Assembly (NCBI GenBank): GCA_009781635.1
Contig: WQXU01000027.1
Location: 1 to 32,172 of the forward strand
DNA: 32,172 nt
Origin: Treponema sp.
GTDB taxonomy: Bacteria; Spirochaetota; Spirochaetia; Treponematales; Breznakiellaceae
Direction of reading: 5' to 3'
This document shows positions 31,310-32,172 of the stretch, piece by piece. The notes beneath the pieces are model-generated. The model had not been told where the DNA came from and searched no databases. It was given only the letters and a program-made list of their open reading frames with translations. Position 1 is the first letter of the stretch. Each line of letters opens with the position of its first letter. Made by a program: the position numbers and the translations under genes.

Positions 31310-32172
31310 ATGCCATTATCCTGGAATGAAATCAAGACACGAGCAGCCTCCTTTGTTCTTGAATGGAAAGAGAAAGGCGCAGCAGTAAAAGAAAAAGCCG
31401 AAGCCCAAACATTCCAGACAGAGTTCCTGAAAATATTTGGAGTATCAAGAAAAAAAGTTGCGTTATTTGAGCATGAAATACGTTACGAAAATTCAACAGA
31501 GCGCGGTTATATCGATCTTTTCTGGAAAGGTCAAATCATCATTGAGATGAAAACACCCGGCAAGGATTTAGACAAAGCGTTCGAACAAGCGAAGTCCTAC
31601 GCCTTGAGTCTGCCGCAAAAAGAAATACCTAAAGGCATTTTAACCTGCGATTTTCTCAATTTTCAATATTACGATTTGGAGCATGATGCGAAGTGCCACA
31701 CCTTCAAACTTGAAGAACTGCCTGCTCATGTCGAACTGTTTGGTCATCTTGCAGGTTATAAAGAAATCGATTCTTTCAAACAATGGGATCCTGTAAACAT
31801 CGAAGCTGCGGTGGAAATGGGAAAACTCTACAACCGCCTGAAAGAAATCGGTTATTCCGGTCATCAGCTTGAACTGTATCTTGTGCGCCTGATGTTTTGC
31901 TTGTTTGCAGACGACACAGGCATTTTTGAGCCACCGAATATGTTCAACAGATATATTCTTGAACGCACAAGCGAGGACGGAAGCGACCTTGCTCTGCATT
32001 TGCAAAAAATATTCGAAGTGTTGAACAAACCGAAAGATAAACGCCTTAAAACAATTGACGAGCAGTTAAATCAATTTCCGTACGTGAACGGCGCGTTATT
32101 CGAAAAAACAATCGAGACTGCCGACTTTGATCGTCCAATGAGAGATACGATAATCGAAAGCTGCACGCTTGA
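31310..32172 (+). CDS. MmeI-like type IIG restriction-modification enzyme, N-terminal 287 codons (runs off the edge)
   Basis: The open frame from ATG 31310 reaches the right edge. The first part (PLSWNEIKTRAASFVLEWK, AEAQTFQTEFLKIFGVSRKKVALFE) is typical of the MmeI family, single-chain enzymes that both cut and methylate DNA. A PD-(D/E)xK nuclease site is visible: Asp69 in YIDLFWKG, nine residues, then EMK (Glu79, Lys81). The helical spacer follows (GKLYNRLKEIGYSGHQLELYLVRLMFCLFADDTGIF). The methyltransferase and target-recognition domains would lie beyond the window. No Shine-Dalgarno sequence is present. TGCTAGTAT (31295-31303) ends 6 nt before the ATG and may be an extended -10. An alternative is a methyltransferase-only paralogue, but the nuclease residues are intact. 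Confidence 0.82.
   Translation, partial: MPLSWNEIKTRAASFVLEWKEKGAAVKEKAEAQTFQTEFLKIFGVSRKKVALFEHEIRYENSTERGYIDLFWKGQIIIEMKTPGKDLDKAFEQAKSYALSLPQKEIPKGILTCDFLNFQYYDLEHDAKCHTFKLEELPAHVELFGHLAGYKEIDSFKQWDPVNIEAAVEMGKLYNRLKEIGYSGHQLELYLVRLMFCLFADDTGIFEPPNMFNRYILERTSEDGSDLALHLQKIFEVLNKPKDKRLKTIDEQLNQFPYVNGALFEKTIETADFDRPMRDTIIESCTL

Overview
The window most likely comes from a Treponema-like spirochaete living on plant fibre in a gut. The evidence is indirect: many lipoproteins with relaxed lipoboxes, a propensity for sugar ABC importers, TPR proteins with no wider family match, and housekeeping genes (aroA, gpsA-ffh, pcm, ogt) scattered among them. No rRNA, tRNA, CRISPR array, transposase or integrase was seen.

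Layout. Bases 1-1120 are very AT-rich and look accessory: the tail of a ribbon-helix-helix antitoxin-like gene, about 375 bp of non-coding DNA with a long imperfect inverted repeat, and a LiaF-like gene behind a near-consensus promoter with a palindrome. Next come a MerR regulator with a typical MerR promoter, a kinase-less RibF on the minus strand, and a divergent pair (a TPR protein and a membrane-anchored solute-binding protein) whose start codons overlap. A small lipoprotein and aroA follow, divergently transcribed.

The core, about 8.28-24.11 kb, is a long co-directional cluster: a carbohydrate-binding-like lipoprotein, a GH5 endo-glycanase lipoprotein, a 963-residue solute-binding protein with two N-terminal sugar-binding-like domains, two permeases, an NHL-propeller/TPR membrane protein, a YIP1-family membrane protein, a DUF5696 lipoprotein, two more permeases, a secreted solute-binding protein and a GH130 phosphorylase. 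Several junctions overlap by 4-8 nt. My reading is that GH5, and perhaps DUF5696, cut a beta-linked hemicellulose (a mannan or glucomannan is the best guess) outside the cell. Two ABC importers then take up the oligosaccharides, and GH130 phosphorolyses them in the cytoplasm. Neither importer has an ATPase gene here. The NHL, YIP1 and DUF5696 proteins sit between the two importers and have no settled role; this is the part most likely to be an undescribed system.

From 24.1 kb on: gpsA-ffh on the minus strand, an overlapping pair of unrecognised six-helix membrane proteins, ogt, a YczE/YitT-like membrane protein, pcm, and the 5' part of an MmeI-like type IIG restriction-modification gene that runs off the right edge. 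Several genes have a -10-like hexamer only 5-6 nt before the start codon and no Shine-Dalgarno sequence, suggesting leaderless mRNAs. All functions are read from sequence motifs only.
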